Program-made: the position numbers and the translations under genes
DNA from: Prevotella sp.
GTDB lineage: Bacteria; Bacteroidota; Bacteroidia; Bacteroidales; Bacteroidaceae
Length of the DNA stretch: 37,436 bases
Direction of reading: 5' to 3'
Assembly: GCA_024682415.1 (NCBI GenBank)
Contig: JAIKZG010000022.1
Coordinates: 1-37,436 of the forward strand
Notes under the pieces: generated by a model
The model's database searches: none
What the model was told of the DNA's origin: nothing
What the model saw: only the letters and a program-made list of their open reading frames with translations
In this document: positions 8,175 to 17,115 of the stretch, piece after piece
Layout of the letters: each line of letters opens with the position of its first letter
Numbering within the stretch: the stretch's first letter is position 1

Positions 8175-8210
8175 TTTGTAGATGAAGGAACTAAAAAAAT
8201 GTTATCTTTG
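8175..8210 (+). promoter_or_regulatory. Bacteroidetes-type promoter for the DUF4738-like lipoprotein
   Basis: TTTG at 8175-8178 and TATCTTTG at 8203-8210, spaced 24 bases. It lies inside the longer open frame beginning at 8182, which argues that translation starts at 8236. Confidence 0.7.
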
Positions 8211-8235
8211 TATCGATTTATTTTTAACTCATTAT

Positions 8236-8790
8236 ATGAAAACAAAAAAATATCTTTCTGTTCTTTTCCTCGCTGCTATAATGGCAGGTTGTGGAAATAA
8301 GAAGCCGGATAACGAAAATATTATAACGAAAAGACCGAACGTCGCTTTGAGCAAAGGGCCGCAGACTGTCGGCAATTATTCACAGAAAAGAGAAGTGGAG
8401 TGGCTTGGTAATAAGTATGATATTATTGTGGAGCGAAAAGCTGATACTTCTCTGCCTATAGTGAAATGTGAGAAGAATGCGAAGTATTATGACAACGTAA
8501 TCTCTTTGAAAATCATGCGTAAGGATGGTACGGAGTTTTATAGCCGTAGCTTTACGAAATCCGATTTCTCTCAATATGTGGACGACTCATTTGAGAAGCG
8601 TAGTGCTTTGCTTGGTATTGTGTATTATGAAACAGAAGGAAAGAATTTGAAGTTTGCAGTCAGCGTAGGTTCGCCAGACCAGATGAGCGATGAGTTTGTT
8701 CCGCTGACGATGAGAATATCTAATTTTGGCTCTGTTACTATTACAAAGGATGAAAGTATTGATGTAGATGCCGCGGAAGCGGAAGAATAA
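8236..8790 (+). CDS. DUF4738-like lipoprotein
   Basis: A 184-residue small lipoprotein. The start at 8236 is preferred over 8182 because the promoter -7 box (8203-8210) lies between them and because it gives MKTKKYLSVLFLAAIMAGCG, a signal peptide with lipobox Cys near residue 18. The mature part has a short charged linker, then a beta-rich domain: VEWLGNKYDIIVERKAD, DNVISLKIMRKDGTEFY and a C-terminal strand rich in Val and Asp. The pattern fits the DUF4738 family of Bacteroidetes lipoproteins as I remember it; no function is established. It stands alone, divergent from the GH28 gene and closed by a strong terminator. Confidence 0.75.
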   Translation: MKTKKYLSVLFLAAIMAGCGNKKPDNENIITKRPNVALSKGPQTVGNYSQKREVEWLGNKYDIIVERKADTSLPIVKCEKNAKYYDNVISLKIMRKDGTEFYSRSFTKSDFSQYVDDSFEKRSALLGIVYYETEGKNLKFAVSVGSPDQMSDEFVPLTMRISNFGSVTITKDESIDVDAAEAEE

Positions 8791-8807
8791 TTATAAAGGT
8801 TATACAG

Positions 8808-8854
8808 AAAAAGAGCAAGGATGATGAAATGATTCATTTTCCTTGCTCTTTTTT
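8808..8854. terminator. Bidirectional terminator
   Basis: AAAAAGAGCAAGGA (8808-8821) pairs perfectly with TCCTTGCTCTTTTT (8840-8853). It serves the plus-strand lipoprotein gene and the minus-strand gene ending at 8889. Confidence 0.9.
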
Positions 8855-8888
8855 ATTATCGCTAATCTAAAATTTTATTATCGAAATT

Positions 8889-9275
8889 TTATCTTTCAGG
8901 GGTGGTGAGAATGCGATGAGCTTTCTCAAATTCCTTTGGATATTTGCCGAGGAAGCATAAGTTTACAAGACAGTTGGCACATATCTGCGCGTCGGTGAGG
9001 TCTACGCCTCTTTCGCGTGAAACGTCTTTGCCAAGAGCAACCTCCCAGTTGCATTCGAAACCAGCATCCTCTGCTCCCATATATTTCTCGTTATGCTCGC
9101 CGTCAATGATTTTATAGCGAATGCTTTTCTTGCTTTCTACGGCATGCATATTAGTGAGAATGTCGTAAGCTGTTTTTAATTGTTCGCGATACTTTGTAGT
9201 ACCGGGAAACATATCGTTTATTTCAGGCATGAGTTCATCGAAGTCATAAGCCTGGAGCAGTTTTTGTAGTTTCAT
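8889..9275 (-). CDS. Uncharacterised 128-residue protein downstream of ribH
   Basis: I do not recognise this family with confidence; it resembles small conserved Bacteroidales proteins of about 130 residues. It has no signal peptide or membrane segment. It is acidic to neutral and mostly helical at the N-terminus (KLQKLLQAYDFDELMPEI). A late Cys cluster (CANCLVNLC, about residues 99-107) could bind a metal or be structural. It follows ribH by 30 bases on the same strand, so it is probably co-transcribed with ribH and the TPR gene. The position next to a riboflavin gene need not imply a role in flavin synthesis. Confidence 0.75.
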   Translation of the reverse strand: MKLQKLLQAYDFDELMPEINDMFPGTTKYREQLKTAYDILTNMHAVESKKSIRYKIIDGEHNEKYMGAEDAGFECNWEVALGKDVSRERGVDLTDAQICANCLVNLCFLGKYPKEFEKAHRILTTPER

Positions 9276-9305
9276 ATCTTCAAATGGTTATGCTTATCTC
9301 TATAC

Positions 9306-9782
9306 TTAGAATTTCGCCATTTTGATAGCGTCTATGGCACATTCATCTCCTTTGTTACCAAGTTTTCCGCCACTTCTGTCCTGAGCCTGCTGCAATGTAT
9401 TTGTTGTGAGCAGACCATAGATTACAGGAGTGTTCTGTGATGCGTTAAGCTTAGCGATACCGTAAGTCACGCCTTGGCAGATGTAGTCGAAATGTGGAGT
9501 CTCTCCGCGTATCACGCATCCTAAGATGATGATAGCGTCGTAACCATCGTCGAGAGTCATCTGGTGGGCACCATAGATAAGTTCAAAACTTCCCGGAACA
9601 GTCTTTACATGAATGTTCTCAGGCAGTGCGCCATGCTTTTCCAATGTCTTGACAGCACCTTCAAGCAATGCGCCTGTTATCTCTTTATTCCATTCCGCAA
9701 CCACCACGCCAAAGCACATATTACTGGCATCAGGCACCGCAGAGGAATCGTAATCTGATAAATTATGGAGTATTGTTGCCAT
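9306..9782 (-). CDS. ribH: 6,7-dimethyl-8-ribityllumazine synthase
   Basis: A 158-residue enzyme of riboflavin synthesis. It condenses 5-amino-6-ribitylamino-uracil with 3,4-dihydroxy-2-butanone 4-phosphate to give lumazine, the last precursor of riboflavin. Visible motifs are VVVAEWN (substrate loop), VPGSFEL (62-68), [15 protein letters not shown] (88-102, with H97 the conserved proton-transfer His) and [11 protein letters not shown]. Length is typical; the family forms pentamers or 60-mers in the cytoplasm. It starts 8 bases after the TPR gene stop, so the two are surely co-transcribed. No other rib gene is in the window and no FMN riboswitch was seen. Confidence 0.97.
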   Translation of the reverse strand: MATILHNLSDYDSSAVPDASNMCFGVVVAEWNKEITGALLEGAVKTLEKHGALPENIHVKTVPGSFELIYGAHQMTLDDGYDAIIILGCVIRGETPHFDYICQGVTYGIAKLNASQNTPVIYGLLTTNTLQQAQDRSGGKLGNKGDECAIDAIKMAKF

Positions 9783-9790
9783 AAAAATAA

Positions 9791-10495
9791 TTATTTATTC
9801 AAAGTTGCGCGTTCGATATACTTATCGATTTCACTGCTACCTACAAGCGCAGAGTTTACATACTTAGCCTTGATGTCTTTGTAAATGTCCAAAGCGTCGG
9901 CATTCTTGCCCTGGCTTTCAAGGATTTTACCGGCTTTCAGAAGAAAAGTAGGAGAGAGAGAGTTGTTAGTGCCGTCTTCTGCCTCACCGTCAGCCATGCT
10001 TGCTGCCTTCTTGAAGCAGTCTACAGCCTTGTCGAGCTGATTAAGGTGAGCATAAGCGTCGCCGAGCGCAGCTGTTGCCGCTGGGCTTACCATTGCGTCG
10101 CTTGATGTAGAATACTTCTCAAGGTATTCTTCAGCCTGCTGCCACTTGCCAAGGTTAGCGTAGCAAAGACCGGCGTAAAGCTTAGCCAAGTTGCCAGCGT
10201 CTGTGCTTCCGTATTCGTCGGCAATCTGAACGAAACCGATGTAACCGGCTTTGTCACCGTTCAAAGCAACTTCAAACTGCTCTTGGTTGAAATACTCCTG
10301 ACCTTTGCCGAGAATTGTGCTTGCTTTCTCATTACGAGGGTTTGAGATAAGACCTTTGTAAGCGAAAGTGCCACCGATTATTACCAACAAAGCTACAAGG
10401 ATAATAAGGAGAGGCTTCTTGTTCTTGTTAATAAAAGCCTCTGATTTTAGGAGAGCTTCATTTGACTCTACTCCCTGATTTTGATTGTTTGCCAT
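9791..10495 (-). CDS. Membrane-anchored tetratricopeptide repeat protein
   Basis: A 234-residue protein. The start at 10495 (MANNQNQ) is chosen over the longer frame to 10561, because the extra segment is low-complexity and overlaps a -7-like box. A single membrane segment lies at about residues 27-48 ([21 protein letters not shown]). After it come TPR-like helical pairs: [48 protein letters not shown] and [22 protein letters not shown]. The layout resembles YfgM/ancillary-translocon-type TPR proteins, with the repeats probably outside the inner membrane. The role is unknown. It heads the unit TPR, ribH and the 128-residue gene. Confidence 0.85.
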   Translation of the reverse strand: MANNQNQGVESNEALLKSEAFINKNKKPLLIILVALLVIIGGTFAYKGLISNPRNEKASTILGKGQEYFNQEQFEVALNGDKAGYIGFVQIADEYGSTDAGNLAKLYAGLCYANLGKWQQAEEYLEKYSTSSDAMVSPAATAALGDAYAHLNQLDKAVDCFKKAASMADGEAEDGTNNSLSPTFLLKAGKILESQGKNADALDIYKDIKAKYVNSALVGSSEIDKYIERATLNK

Positions 10496-10558
10496 TATAT
10501 TATTATGTTTTTTATTGTTTTCAGTTCGTTTTTTCAGAAATAAATCAGAAAATCTTTG

Positions 10559-10566
10559 CAAAAATA
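10559..10566 (-). promoter_or_regulatory. Possible -7 box for the TPR-ribH operon
   Basis: TATTTTTG on the minus strand, about 64 bases before the chosen start. No TTTG is seen at -33, so it is tentative. Confidence 0.4.
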
Positions 10567-10670
10567 AATATTTTATCTCATATATTGAAATTTAAAACTA
10601 TTTTTCTGCGTATGTCTGATTTCTTCCGCTTTTATTTATTATGTGTTATCTGAAAGCAGAAAATAGCTTT

Positions 10671-11471
10671 CTATATATTGAAAACGCGCTTCACATTCGC
10701 ATTGGTAGTTTCGGATACTTCCTTTTCGCTTACTCCGTAGCTTTCAGCAAGTTGCTTTAACACGAATGCCACAAATGCGCTTTCGTTGCGCTGACCTCTG
10801 TTTGGCACAGGTGCCATATATGGGCTATCGGTTTCAAGCACAATTCTACTGAGAGGCACATTTGCAGGAAGCATTTCCCGAAGGTGGCTGCTTTTGAATG
10901 TGAGCACTCCGCCTATGCCGAGCACAAACTTCTCAAAGCTGAGCAGTTCTTTTGCTTCGTGCTCGTTGCCAGTGAAGCAATGAAATATTCCTCCGGGGAG
11001 TTCGTCTTCATATTTTCTTAGAATTTTCACCATCTCATTTTGAGCCTTTCGGCAATGAATGGAAAGAGGAAGATTATATTTTATGCTCCATCTTATTTGT
11101 CGCTCGAAGGCGTCAAGCTGCTCCTTCTCAAATTCTCTGCTCCAATAATAGTCTAAGCCCACTTCACCCACAGCGATATATTTTATGCTGTCTTTGGAAG
11201 CAAGATTTTCTTCCAGAGATTTCTCCATGCTGTCGAGCACAGTATTGTAGTCGGCTTTCACCTCCTCTGGCTGAAGTCCTATCATCGGGTAAGCGTAATC
11301 GGGGTATTGTCGGCACACGTTCATCACCGTTTCCACGGAATTTAAATCTATTCCCGGCAAAAAAACTTTGCTCACTCCAGCCTTTTTTGCTCTCGCGATG
11401 ACTTCGGCAAGATCTTCCTTGAATTCTTCTCCATCGAGATGGGTGTGAGTATCGATAAAATGAAAATCCAT
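10671..11471 (-). CDS. TatD family metal-dependent hydrolase/DNase
   Basis: A 266-residue TIM-barrel amidohydrolase-type protein. Metal ligands expected for TatD are all present: H9 and H11 (THTH), E103 (GEVGLDYYW), H139 (SIHCRKA), H164 (FHCFTG) and D215 (ETDSPYMAP). TatD enzymes are cytoplasmic nucleases with 3'-5' exonuclease or phosphodiesterase activity, linked to DNA repair and turnover. Length is the family norm. It is the third gene of the minus-strand run tonB, polyprenyl synthase, tatD, with 37 bases to the gene before. Only a weak AAAGC/GCTTT hairpin follows it near 10651-10665. Confidence 0.94.
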   Translation of the reverse strand: MDFHFIDTHTHLDGEEFKEDLAEVIARAKKAGVSKVFLPGIDLNSVETVMNVCRQYPDYAYPMIGLQPEEVKADYNTVLDSMEKSLEENLASKDSIKYIAVGEVGLDYYWSREFEKEQLDAFERQIRWSIKYNLPLSIHCRKAQNEMVKILRKYEDELPGGIFHCFTGNEHEAKELLSFEKFVLGIGGVLTFKSSHLREMLPANVPLSRIVLETDSPYMAPVPNRGQRNESAFVAFVLKQLAESYGVSEKEVSETTNANVKRVFNI

Positions 11472-11508
11472 ATATTATAAATAATGTGTGAACTAATCGT
11501 GAAAAGGA

Positions 11509-12492
11509 TTAGTATTTTCTCTTCATCATCTTTTCAGCGTATGCGCGCAATATCGCCTTTCGTTCTTCGCTCACGTTTACAGCGTCAAGATATTTAGTGC
11601 TCTGCTCGAAATAGAATGCAATCTTTTGCTCTGCTATTTTGTCTATTCCTATCTCATTGTATAGATTGGTTACGGCGTTCACCTTTTCCGTCCTGTCGAA
11701 ATCTTTTGCTTCTATCCACTTGGCAAGTTCCTTGCGCTGAGCGTCGTCGGCACGCAGAAAAGCATTTATCAGCATGTATGTCTTTTTGTTGGAAGTGATG
11801 TCGCCGCCGATAGCCTTTCCGAACACTTTCTCATCGCCATACACATCGAGATAATCATCTTGCAACTGGAATGCCAGTCCTATCTGTTCGCCAAACTTAT
11901 ATAAATTGTCAGCATCTTCTTTAGGCGCGCCTGCTAAAACCGCTCCTATTTTCAAAGCGCAGGCAAGGAGAACGCTCGTCTTCAGGCGAATCATCTCTAT
12001 ATATTCATCTTCGCTTACGTCGTTTCTGCTCTCAAAATCGATGTCGTATTGCTGACCTTCACCGATTTCGAGCGCGGTTTCCGTAAACAAGCCTAAGACT
12101 TCCTTTAAATGTTCGTTGCCACATTTCTTCATTAGCTCGTAAGCCATTACAAGCATTGAGTCGCCCGATAGAATGGCTGTATTCGCATTCCATTTCTTAT
12201 GAACGGTTTCATGGCCACGACGCAAATCAGCGTTGTCCATCAAGTCATCGTGAAGAAGGGTGTAGTTATGGTAAGTTTCCAATGCCACGGCAGAAGAAAG
12301 AATGTCTGCAGGATTGTCTTTATATAGATTATAAGCCAAAAGCATGAGGGTAGGGCGAATGCGCTTTCCTCCCATTGAGAGTACATATTTTATCGGCTCA
12401 TAAAGAGATTTTGGCTTGCGATCAAATGGCAATTTCTTAATAAATTCGCTTATCAAATTTAGAATTTGCTCTGCTGATAATTGTTTTTCCAT
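11509..12492 (-). CDS. Polyprenyl diphosphate synthase (trans-isoprenyl chain elongation)
   Basis: A 327-residue trans-polyprenyl synthase that adds isopentenyl diphosphate units to an allylic diphosphate. The first Asp-rich motif is HDDLMD (81-86) followed by RRG, and the second is QDDYLD (211-216); both bind Mg-diphosphate. GGKRIRP (41-47) binds isopentenyl diphosphate. All helical, cytoplasmic, typical length. The product chain length cannot be told from sequence; in Bacteroidales such an enzyme supplies the menaquinone tail or C20 intermediates. It lies 58 bases after tonB and 37 before tatD on the same strand. Confidence 0.94.
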   Translation of the reverse strand: MEKQLSAEQILNLISEFIKKLPFDRKPKSLYEPIKYVLSMGGKRIRPTLMLLAYNLYKDNPADILSSAVALETYHNYTLLHDDLMDNADLRRGHETVHKKWNANTAILSGDSMLVMAYELMKKCGNEHLKEVLGLFTETALEIGEGQQYDIDFESRNDVSEDEYIEMIRLKTSVLLACALKIGAVLAGAPKEDADNLYKFGEQIGLAFQLQDDYLDVYGDEKVFGKAIGGDITSNKKTYMLINAFLRADDAQRKELAKWIEAKDFDRTEKVNAVTNLYNEIGIDKIAEQKIAFYFEQSTKYLDAVNVSEERKAILRAYAEKMMKRKY

Positions 12493-12550
12493 TATTCTCT
12501 ATATAATATTTTGTTCTTAAATTCTGTGTGTAGAAAGTTTCTTGCCTATA

Positions 12551-13279
12551 TTACAATTGGAATACGATAGGAATGGCAAACATCGTGCGACATGGCTTGT
12601 CGTGCTCCATTCCAGGTTTCCATCGTGGCATCATTCTTACAATGCGCAGTGCCTCGCGATCTAAATAAGGATGCACTGAATGTTCTATCTTCGGTGTCGC
12701 AATAGAGCCGTCTTTATTTATTATGAATGACACTACTACTTTGCCTTGTATGTTTTTTTGCTGTGCCACTACAGGATATTTCAAATTCTTTGTAAGCCAT
12801 TTCATTAGCTCAGTCATTCCGCCTGGAAATTCAGGAAGCTGCTCCACTACGCTTACCTTCAAAGGCTTGTCCGCATCTGGATTTTGTGCCGGTGTCTGCT
12901 GTATGGCTTCGCTTACATTCGCGTCCTTAGCAGCGCCTTCTCCGTCGCCTACTACCAATGGATTGTCTGTGACTATATTTTTATCAGGCGTTTCGTCTGT
13001 CTGCTCCTTTTCGGTCACTTTTATCTTTTCCGAAAGAGTCTGCTTAGTCTGTGGAGCAGGCGCTTCTGCCGCAATCATATCCTTTGTGTCCTCGGCAGGA
13101 GTTAGGGCAATGTCCTGTGTAAGTTCATCGATTAGAGAACTGTCGTCGGTATTAGAATCAGGCATATTGTTGTATTCCAGAAAAGTAAACACGCTTGCGA
13201 GTATCACAACTATCGCAAGCAAAAAATGTTCCGCTCTTCTGTTCTCCGGATTTACTGATTTAGCTTTCTTTTCTTCCAA
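12551..13279 (-). CDS. tonB: TonB-type energy transducer
   Basis: A 242-residue TonB-like protein that carries the proton-motive energy of ExbB/ExbD to outer-membrane transporters. A short basic N-terminus is followed by one membrane segment (about residues 19-40, FLLAIVVILASVFTFLEY). A Pro/Glu/Ala-rich periplasmic spacer of about 100 residues and a C-terminal TonB domain (about 145-242) complete it; the domain shows LPEFPGGMTELMKWL, GKVVVSFIINKDGSI, REALRIVRMMPRWKPG and a terminal IPIVFQL, as is usual in Bacteroidetes. Its likely partners exbB and exbD begin 2 kb away on the other strand. Transcribed from a clear promoter at 13355-13385. Confidence 0.92.
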   Translation of the reverse strand: MEEKKAKSVNPENRRAEHFLLAIVVILASVFTFLEYNNMPDSNTDDSSLIDELTQDIALTPAEDTKDMIAAEAPAPQTKQTLSEKIKVTEKEQTDETPDKNIVTDNPLVVGDGEGAAKDANVSEAIQQTPAQNPDADKPLKVSVVEQLPEFPGGMTELMKWLTKNLKYPVVAQQKNIQGKVVVSFIINKDGSIATPKIEHSVHPYLDREALRIVRMMPRWKPGMEHDKPCRTMFAIPIVFQL

Positions 13280-13354
13280 AGTTTTTATTCTTTTTGTTTC
13301 TTGTTTTCATGTATGGCGATAACTTCTATCTCATAGTTTCGCTATTATGATTTA

Positions 13355-13385
13355 CAAAGATACAATATAAATTTTTGCTTGCAAA
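13355..13385 (-). promoter_or_regulatory. Promoter for tonB
   Basis: On the minus strand TTTG (13385-13382), a 19-base spacer and TATCTTTG (13362-13355), an exact Bacteroidetes match. The leader is about 70 bases. It lies back to back with the porQ promoter. Confidence 0.85.
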
Positions 13386-13411
13386 AAGATTTTGAAAAAT
13401 AGTCGTTTTTT

Positions 13412-13441
13412 TTTGCGTTTCGATATTTTGGTGTATCTTTG
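13412..13441 (+). promoter_or_regulatory. Promoter for porQ, almost touching the start codon
   Basis: TTTG (13412-13415), 18 bases, TATCTTTG (13434-13441). Only 8 bases separate the -7 box from ATG at 13450, so the transcript should be leaderless or nearly so. Confidence 0.8.
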
Positions 13442-13449
13442 CATTTAGT

Positions 13450-14394
13450 ATGAGAACATCAGCCCTCTTAATAGTAATGTTAGCGTTAGGCTTTACAGCG
13501 AAAGCACAAGAAAGCCAGACGGAATATAACTTTCTACGATTGCCGGTGAGCGCGCATTCAGCGGCAGTGGGAGGGGATAACATTACCCTTGTGGAAGACG
13601 ATGAAACCATGATATTCCATAACCCCGCGCTTCTTTCTACAGTCAGCGACAAGACTATAAATCTTAATTACATGAATTATATGTCGGGCTGCAACATGAT
13701 GAGCGCTTCATTTAATCGTATTGTAAAGGAAAGAGCTTCGTGGGCAGTTTCGGCGCAATACATCGACTATGGAAAAATGAAGGAATATGATGAATATAAT
13801 GTGAAGCACGGCGAGTTCTCAGCTAAAGATATATCTTTGGCAGGTTATTTCTCTTATCTTTTGTCGGATAAATGGGCAGGAGGCATTTCCGCTAAATTTA
13901 TCACTTCTTATATCGGAGATTATAATTCGATAGCCGTAGGCGTGGATTTAGGTCTTAACTATTATGACGCTGACCGTGGCTGGTCGGCTTCTCTCGTGGC
14001 GAAAAATCTTGGCGGACAGCTTAAAGCCTACGACGATGAATACGAGAAAATGCCTATAGATGTGCAGCTCGGTGTGAGCAAGGAACTTACCAATACTCCT
14101 TTTCGCGCGCATTTCACCTTGATTGACCTCAATCATTGGAATTACACATTTCGCGATCATCTTGTTTTCGGTCTTGACGCCAATATCTCAGATAATATTT
14201 GGCTCGGCGCGGGATATAATTTCCGCCGACGCGATGAAATGAAGATTGCTGAAGGCGATGAATTCAGCAGTCATGGCGCAGGCTTCTCTATAGGAGGTGG
14301 TATTAATCTGGAACGATTTAAACTTAATATGGCTTATGGAAAATACCATGTTTCAAGCAATTCGCTGATAGTGAATTTGGCTTACGCATTATAA
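13450..14394 (+). CDS. porQ: Type IX secretion system protein PorQ
   Basis: A 314-residue outer-membrane beta-barrel protein of the PorV/PorQ group. The signal peptide is residues 1-19 (cut after FTAKA before QE). It has the family's start (NFLRLPVSAHSAAVGGDNIT, then FHNPALL) and a run of amphipathic strands ending in VNLAYAL. In type IX secretion PorQ, with PorZ, forms part of the attachment/sortase complex at the cell surface; the role is known from Porphyromonas gingivalis. The internal Met at residue 10 would destroy the signal peptide, so the first ATG is kept in spite of the very short leader. cmk follows in the same direction, an arrangement I have seen in other Bacteroidales. Confidence 0.9.
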   Translation: MRTSALLIVMLALGFTAKAQESQTEYNFLRLPVSAHSAAVGGDNITLVEDDETMIFHNPALLSTVSDKTINLNYMNYMSGCNMMSASFNRIVKERASWAVSAQYIDYGKMKEYDEYNVKHGEFSAKDISLAGYFSYLLSDKWAGGISAKFITSYIGDYNSIAVGVDLGLNYYDADRGWSASLVAKNLGGQLKAYDDEYEKMPIDVQLGVSKELTNTPFRAHFTLIDLNHWNYTFRDHLVFGLDANISDNIWLGAGYNFRRRDEMKIAEGDEFSSHGAGFSIGGGINLERFKLNMAYGKYHVSSNSLIVNLAYAL

Positions 14395-14402
14395 TGAAAT
14401 CT

Positions 14403-14424
14403 ATGGTTTTATCGAGAAAACCAT
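14403..14424 (+). other. Hairpin between porQ and cmk
   Basis: ATGGTTTT and AAAACCAT form a perfect 8-bp stem with a 6-base loop. No T run follows, so it is a weak terminator at best; it may moderate read-through or protect the porQ message end. Confidence 0.5.
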
Positions 14425-14477
14425 GATAAATATATACTTTACGCTTTGAATATAACTCACTGAAACAAAACATAATA

Positions 14478-15164
14478 ATGAAAAAGATAATAATAGCAAT
14501 TGATGGCTTTTCATCATGTGGTAAAAGTACGATGGCTAAGGATTTAGCTAAAGAGATAGGTTACATTTATATCGACACTGGCGCAATGTATCGCTCTGTC
14601 ACATTATATGCCCTTCGCGCGGGAATGTTTGCTGAAGATGGCTCTGTAGATGAAGCAGCGCTTGAAGCTCAAATGGCAAATGTGAACATCTCTTTCAAGC
14701 TGAATGAAGAAACTGGTCGTCCTGATACTTATCTTAACGGAGAACTTGTGGAACGCGACATTCGTACTATTGAGGTGAGCAGCCATGTTAGCGTAATCGC
14801 AGCTTTGCCATTCGTGCGCAAGGCTCTTGTTGAGCAACAGCAGCTTATGGGCAAGGAAAAGGGAATAGTAATGGACGGCAGAGATATAGGCACTACCGTA
14901 TTCTCTGACGCAGAACTGAAAATTTTTGTTACCGCTTCTTCTGATATTCGCGCTCAGCGTCGTTTTGATGAGTTGAAGGCTAAGGGAATGCCTGCCGATT
15001 ATGATGCGATAAAGAAGAATGTGGAAGAGCGTGATTATATAGATACTCATCGTGAGGTTTCTCCGCTTCGTCGTGCTGACGACGCAATAGAACTCGATAA
15101 CAGCAATATGACTATTGCAGAGCAAAAGGAGTGGTTGCTAAATCAATATAAATCAAGAATTTAA
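14478..15164 (+). CDS. cmk: Cytidylate kinase
   Basis: A 228-residue (d)CMP kinase that makes (d)CDP from (d)CMP with ATP. The P-loop GFSSCGKST is at residues 10-18. Other motifs are DTGAMYR (33-39, nucleotide-binding), [21 protein letters not shown] (134-154), [11 protein letters not shown] and the lid [12 protein letters not shown]. Length fits the long bacterial Cmk type. It is cytoplasmic, in the NMP kinase superfamily. It follows porQ by 83 bases. ispH or rpsA, often near cmk in other bacteria, is absent here. Confidence 0.97.
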   Translation: MKKIIIAIDGFSSCGKSTMAKDLAKEIGYIYIDTGAMYRSVTLYALRAGMFAEDGSVDEAALEAQMANVNISFKLNEETGRPDTYLNGELVERDIRTIEVSSHVSVIAALPFVRKALVEQQQLMGKEKGIVMDGRDIGTTVFSDAELKIFVTASSDIRAQRRFDELKAKGMPADYDAIKKNVEERDYIDTHREVSPLRRADDAIELDNSNMTIAEQKEWLLNQYKSRI

Positions 15165-15228
15165 TGTAAACTCTCTGAAGTTTATATATAACACGAAAAT
15201 CAACTCATACATATATTTAAGAATTACG

Positions 15229-15993
15229 ATGAAAAGGGTAATTTTGTTTTTCTCTCTTGCGTTTGTGCTGTTGTTCGGTTTGGGTTTCAGCGCCAATGTT
15301 TACGCTCAGCAACCTGTTGCGGAAGAGACAATGGAGGAAATGATGCCGGAAGAAGATGCCGGTATTCATAAGTCGTTGAAAACGAAGTTTATTGAGGGTA
15401 ACGCCGGCTTTATGTCGCTTGTGGCTCTTGCGCTTGTCATAGGTTTGGCATTCTGCATTGAGCGCATTATTTATCTCAGTCTTTCTGAAATCAACGCTAA
15501 GAAATTTATGGCAGAACTTGATACTAAAATATCAGGTGGCGATATAGAGGGCGCAAAGCAGCAATGCAAAACCACTCGCGGCCCTGTAGCTTCTATCTGC
15601 TATCAGGGATTGTCTCACATCAACGATTCCATCGCTGATATTGAGCGCTCCGTGGCTTCTTATGGCACTGTGCAGGCGGCTAATCTTGAAAAGGGCTGCA
15701 CATGGATTACTCTTTTCATAGCCATTGCTCCTTCGCTCGGCTTTTTGGGCACAGTGATAGGTATGGTTATGGCTTTCGACCAGATACAGATGGCAGGCGA
15801 CATCAATTCCACGATTGTGGCAGCAGGTATGAAAGTGGCCCTTATCACCACAATCTTCGGTATCATCGTGGCTCTTATCCTTCAGATTTTCTATAATTAC
15901 ATTCTGTCAAAGATAGATCATATCACATCGCAGATGGAGGAGAGCGCGATAACCCTTCTCGACAGCATTCTGAATGCTAAAAAAGCAAAGTAA
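15229..15993 (+). CDS. exbB: MotA/TolQ/ExbB proton channel protein
   Basis: A 254-residue inner-membrane proton channel subunit. It begins with a signal-like hydrophobic segment (1-26) and an acidic linker (EETMEEMMPEEDAG), then three ExbB membrane segments: about 60-82, 165-188 and 199-222. The second core segment has the family pattern APSLGFLGTVIGMVMAF and the third TTIFGIIVALILQIFYNY. The extended N-terminus is common in Bacteroidetes ExbB. It heads a four-gene operon with an unknown membrane protein and two exbD genes and should power the TonB encoded at 12551-13279. Confidence 0.93.
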   Translation: MKRVILFFSLAFVLLFGLGFSANVYAQQPVAEETMEEMMPEEDAGIHKSLKTKFIEGNAGFMSLVALALVIGLAFCIERIIYLSLSEINAKKFMAELDTKISGGDIEGAKQQCKTTRGPVASICYQGLSHINDSIADIERSVASYGTVQAANLEKGCTWITLFIAIAPSLGFLGTVIGMVMAFDQIQMAGDINSTIVAAGMKVALITTIFGIIVALILQIFYNYILSKIDHITSQMEESAITLLDSILNAKKAK

Positions 15994-16027
15994 TAATTTA
16001 TAATCCAACATAATTTTCGTTAGCAAA

Positions 16028-16543
16028 ATGATGAAAGGATTTTTCAGTAAGAATCTTTCTGCCGAACGCCTGTCGCAGCATATTTTCTATGTGTTGCTTG
16101 GATTGATAGTCGTTGTTTTCGCCCTTTTCTATCTTGTGGGCTTCAACGCGCCTTTCATTGATGATCCAAGTTTCAACGCTCCGCTGTTTACAGATGTGGT
16201 AATGGCTCTTATGTTTCTGCTCACTGTGGGAACGCTTGCGCTTACCGTGTGGTCGTTGGCGCGTGGCGTGAAGAAAGGTGGAGCAGAGCAGAGCAACGAC
16301 AATAATATCCCCGTTAAGCGCATCACTTACGGCGTGTTGTTCTTCACATTGATATTGATTGCTGTTACTTTTCTTCTCGGTTCGCCCGATGAAATGCTTA
16401 TAAATGGCAAACCATATAATGATATCTTCTGGCTCAAAACGGCAGATATGTTTATATGGACTACCATTATTCTTTTGGTTATCGCTATCGGCGCTACCAT
16501 CTTCGGCGCTACGCGTTATTACAGAAAAAGTGTCAGGCAATGA
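16028..16543 (+). CDS. Four-TM membrane protein of the exbB-exbD operon, function unknown
   Basis: A 171-residue protein with four likely membrane helices, at about residues 20-41, 52-76, 99-118 and 140-161. The N-terminus is short and basic and the C-terminus basic (RYYRKSVRQ). Two loops (GFNAPFIDDPSFNAPL and LLGSPDEMLINGKPYND) are probably periplasmic. I do not recognise a family, but such a gene sits between exbB and exbD in Bacteroidales relatives as I recall. Its stop overlaps the exbD start (ATGA at 16540-16543), so translation is coupled and a structural or assembly role in the motor is a fair guess. Confidence 0.8.
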   Translation: MMKGFFSKNLSAERLSQHIFYVLLGLIVVVFALFYLVGFNAPFIDDPSFNAPLFTDVVMALMFLLTVGTLALTVWSLARGVKKGGAEQSNDNNIPVKRITYGVLFFTLILIAVTFLLGSPDEMLINGKPYNDIFWLKTADMFIWTTIILLVIAIGATIFGATRYYRKSVRQ

Positions 16544-17115
16544 TGTTTACCCATAAAAAACATAGTGTTCCAGGGCTTAATACCACCTCTACGGCTGATA
16601 TTTCGTTTATGCTTCTCATTTTTTTCCTCGTTACATCGTCGATGGACGTGGATAAAGGATTGGGACGCAAATTGCCTCCGATAGATAAAAGTCAGACTTT
16701 GGAGGAAACGGTGGTAGACAAGTCTGATTTGCTGTCGTTGAGGATTGATGCCGATGGTAAGCTCTTTGTAAACGATCGCCCCTTTGCCGTGAGCCGACTT
16801 CGCAAGCGTGTGCGCGATTTCGTTTTGGAGCGTAAGAGCAAACATCTTATCTCTGTTGATGTCGATGCAAAGGCGGAATATGATGCTTATTTCCATGTGC
16901 AGAATGAAATGACAGGTGCTTACAGAGATGTGCGCAACGCTATGGCAATAAAGCAGTTCCGCCATCCGTTTGATATGCTTAAGCCTAAGCAGAAAGAGAT
17001 TGTTATGAACGCGAGCAAGCAGCATGTGGCTGAAACTTATAATATGACCGATTCCATCGCAAAGGCGGCTAATACGCAGAACAGAGCCGAAACGGAGAAA
17101 GGAGGTAGAGAATGA
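16540..17115 (+). CDS. exbD: ExbD/TolR biopolymer transport protein, first copy
   Basis: A 191-residue ExbD. The start at 16540 shares ATGA with the previous stop; ATG at 16543 is an alternative. One membrane helix at about residues 18-36 carries the key Asp (D20 in TADISFMLLIFFLV), the proton-path residue of ExbD. A periplasmic alpha/beta domain follows (LSLRIDADGKLFVNDRP). The C-terminal tail of about 60 residues beyond the usual ExbD end is polar and rich in Lys, Gln and Ala. This is a long ExbD, paired with a second shorter copy directly downstream. Confidence 0.92.
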   Translation: MMFTHKKHSVPGLNTTSTADISFMLLIFFLVTSSMDVDKGLGRKLPPIDKSQTLEETVVDKSDLLSLRIDADGKLFVNDRPFAVSRLRKRVRDFVLERKSKHLISVDVDAKAEYDAYFHVQNEMTGAYRDVRNAMAIKQFRHPFDMLKPKQKEIVMNASKQHVAETYNMTDSIAKAANTQNRAETEKGGRE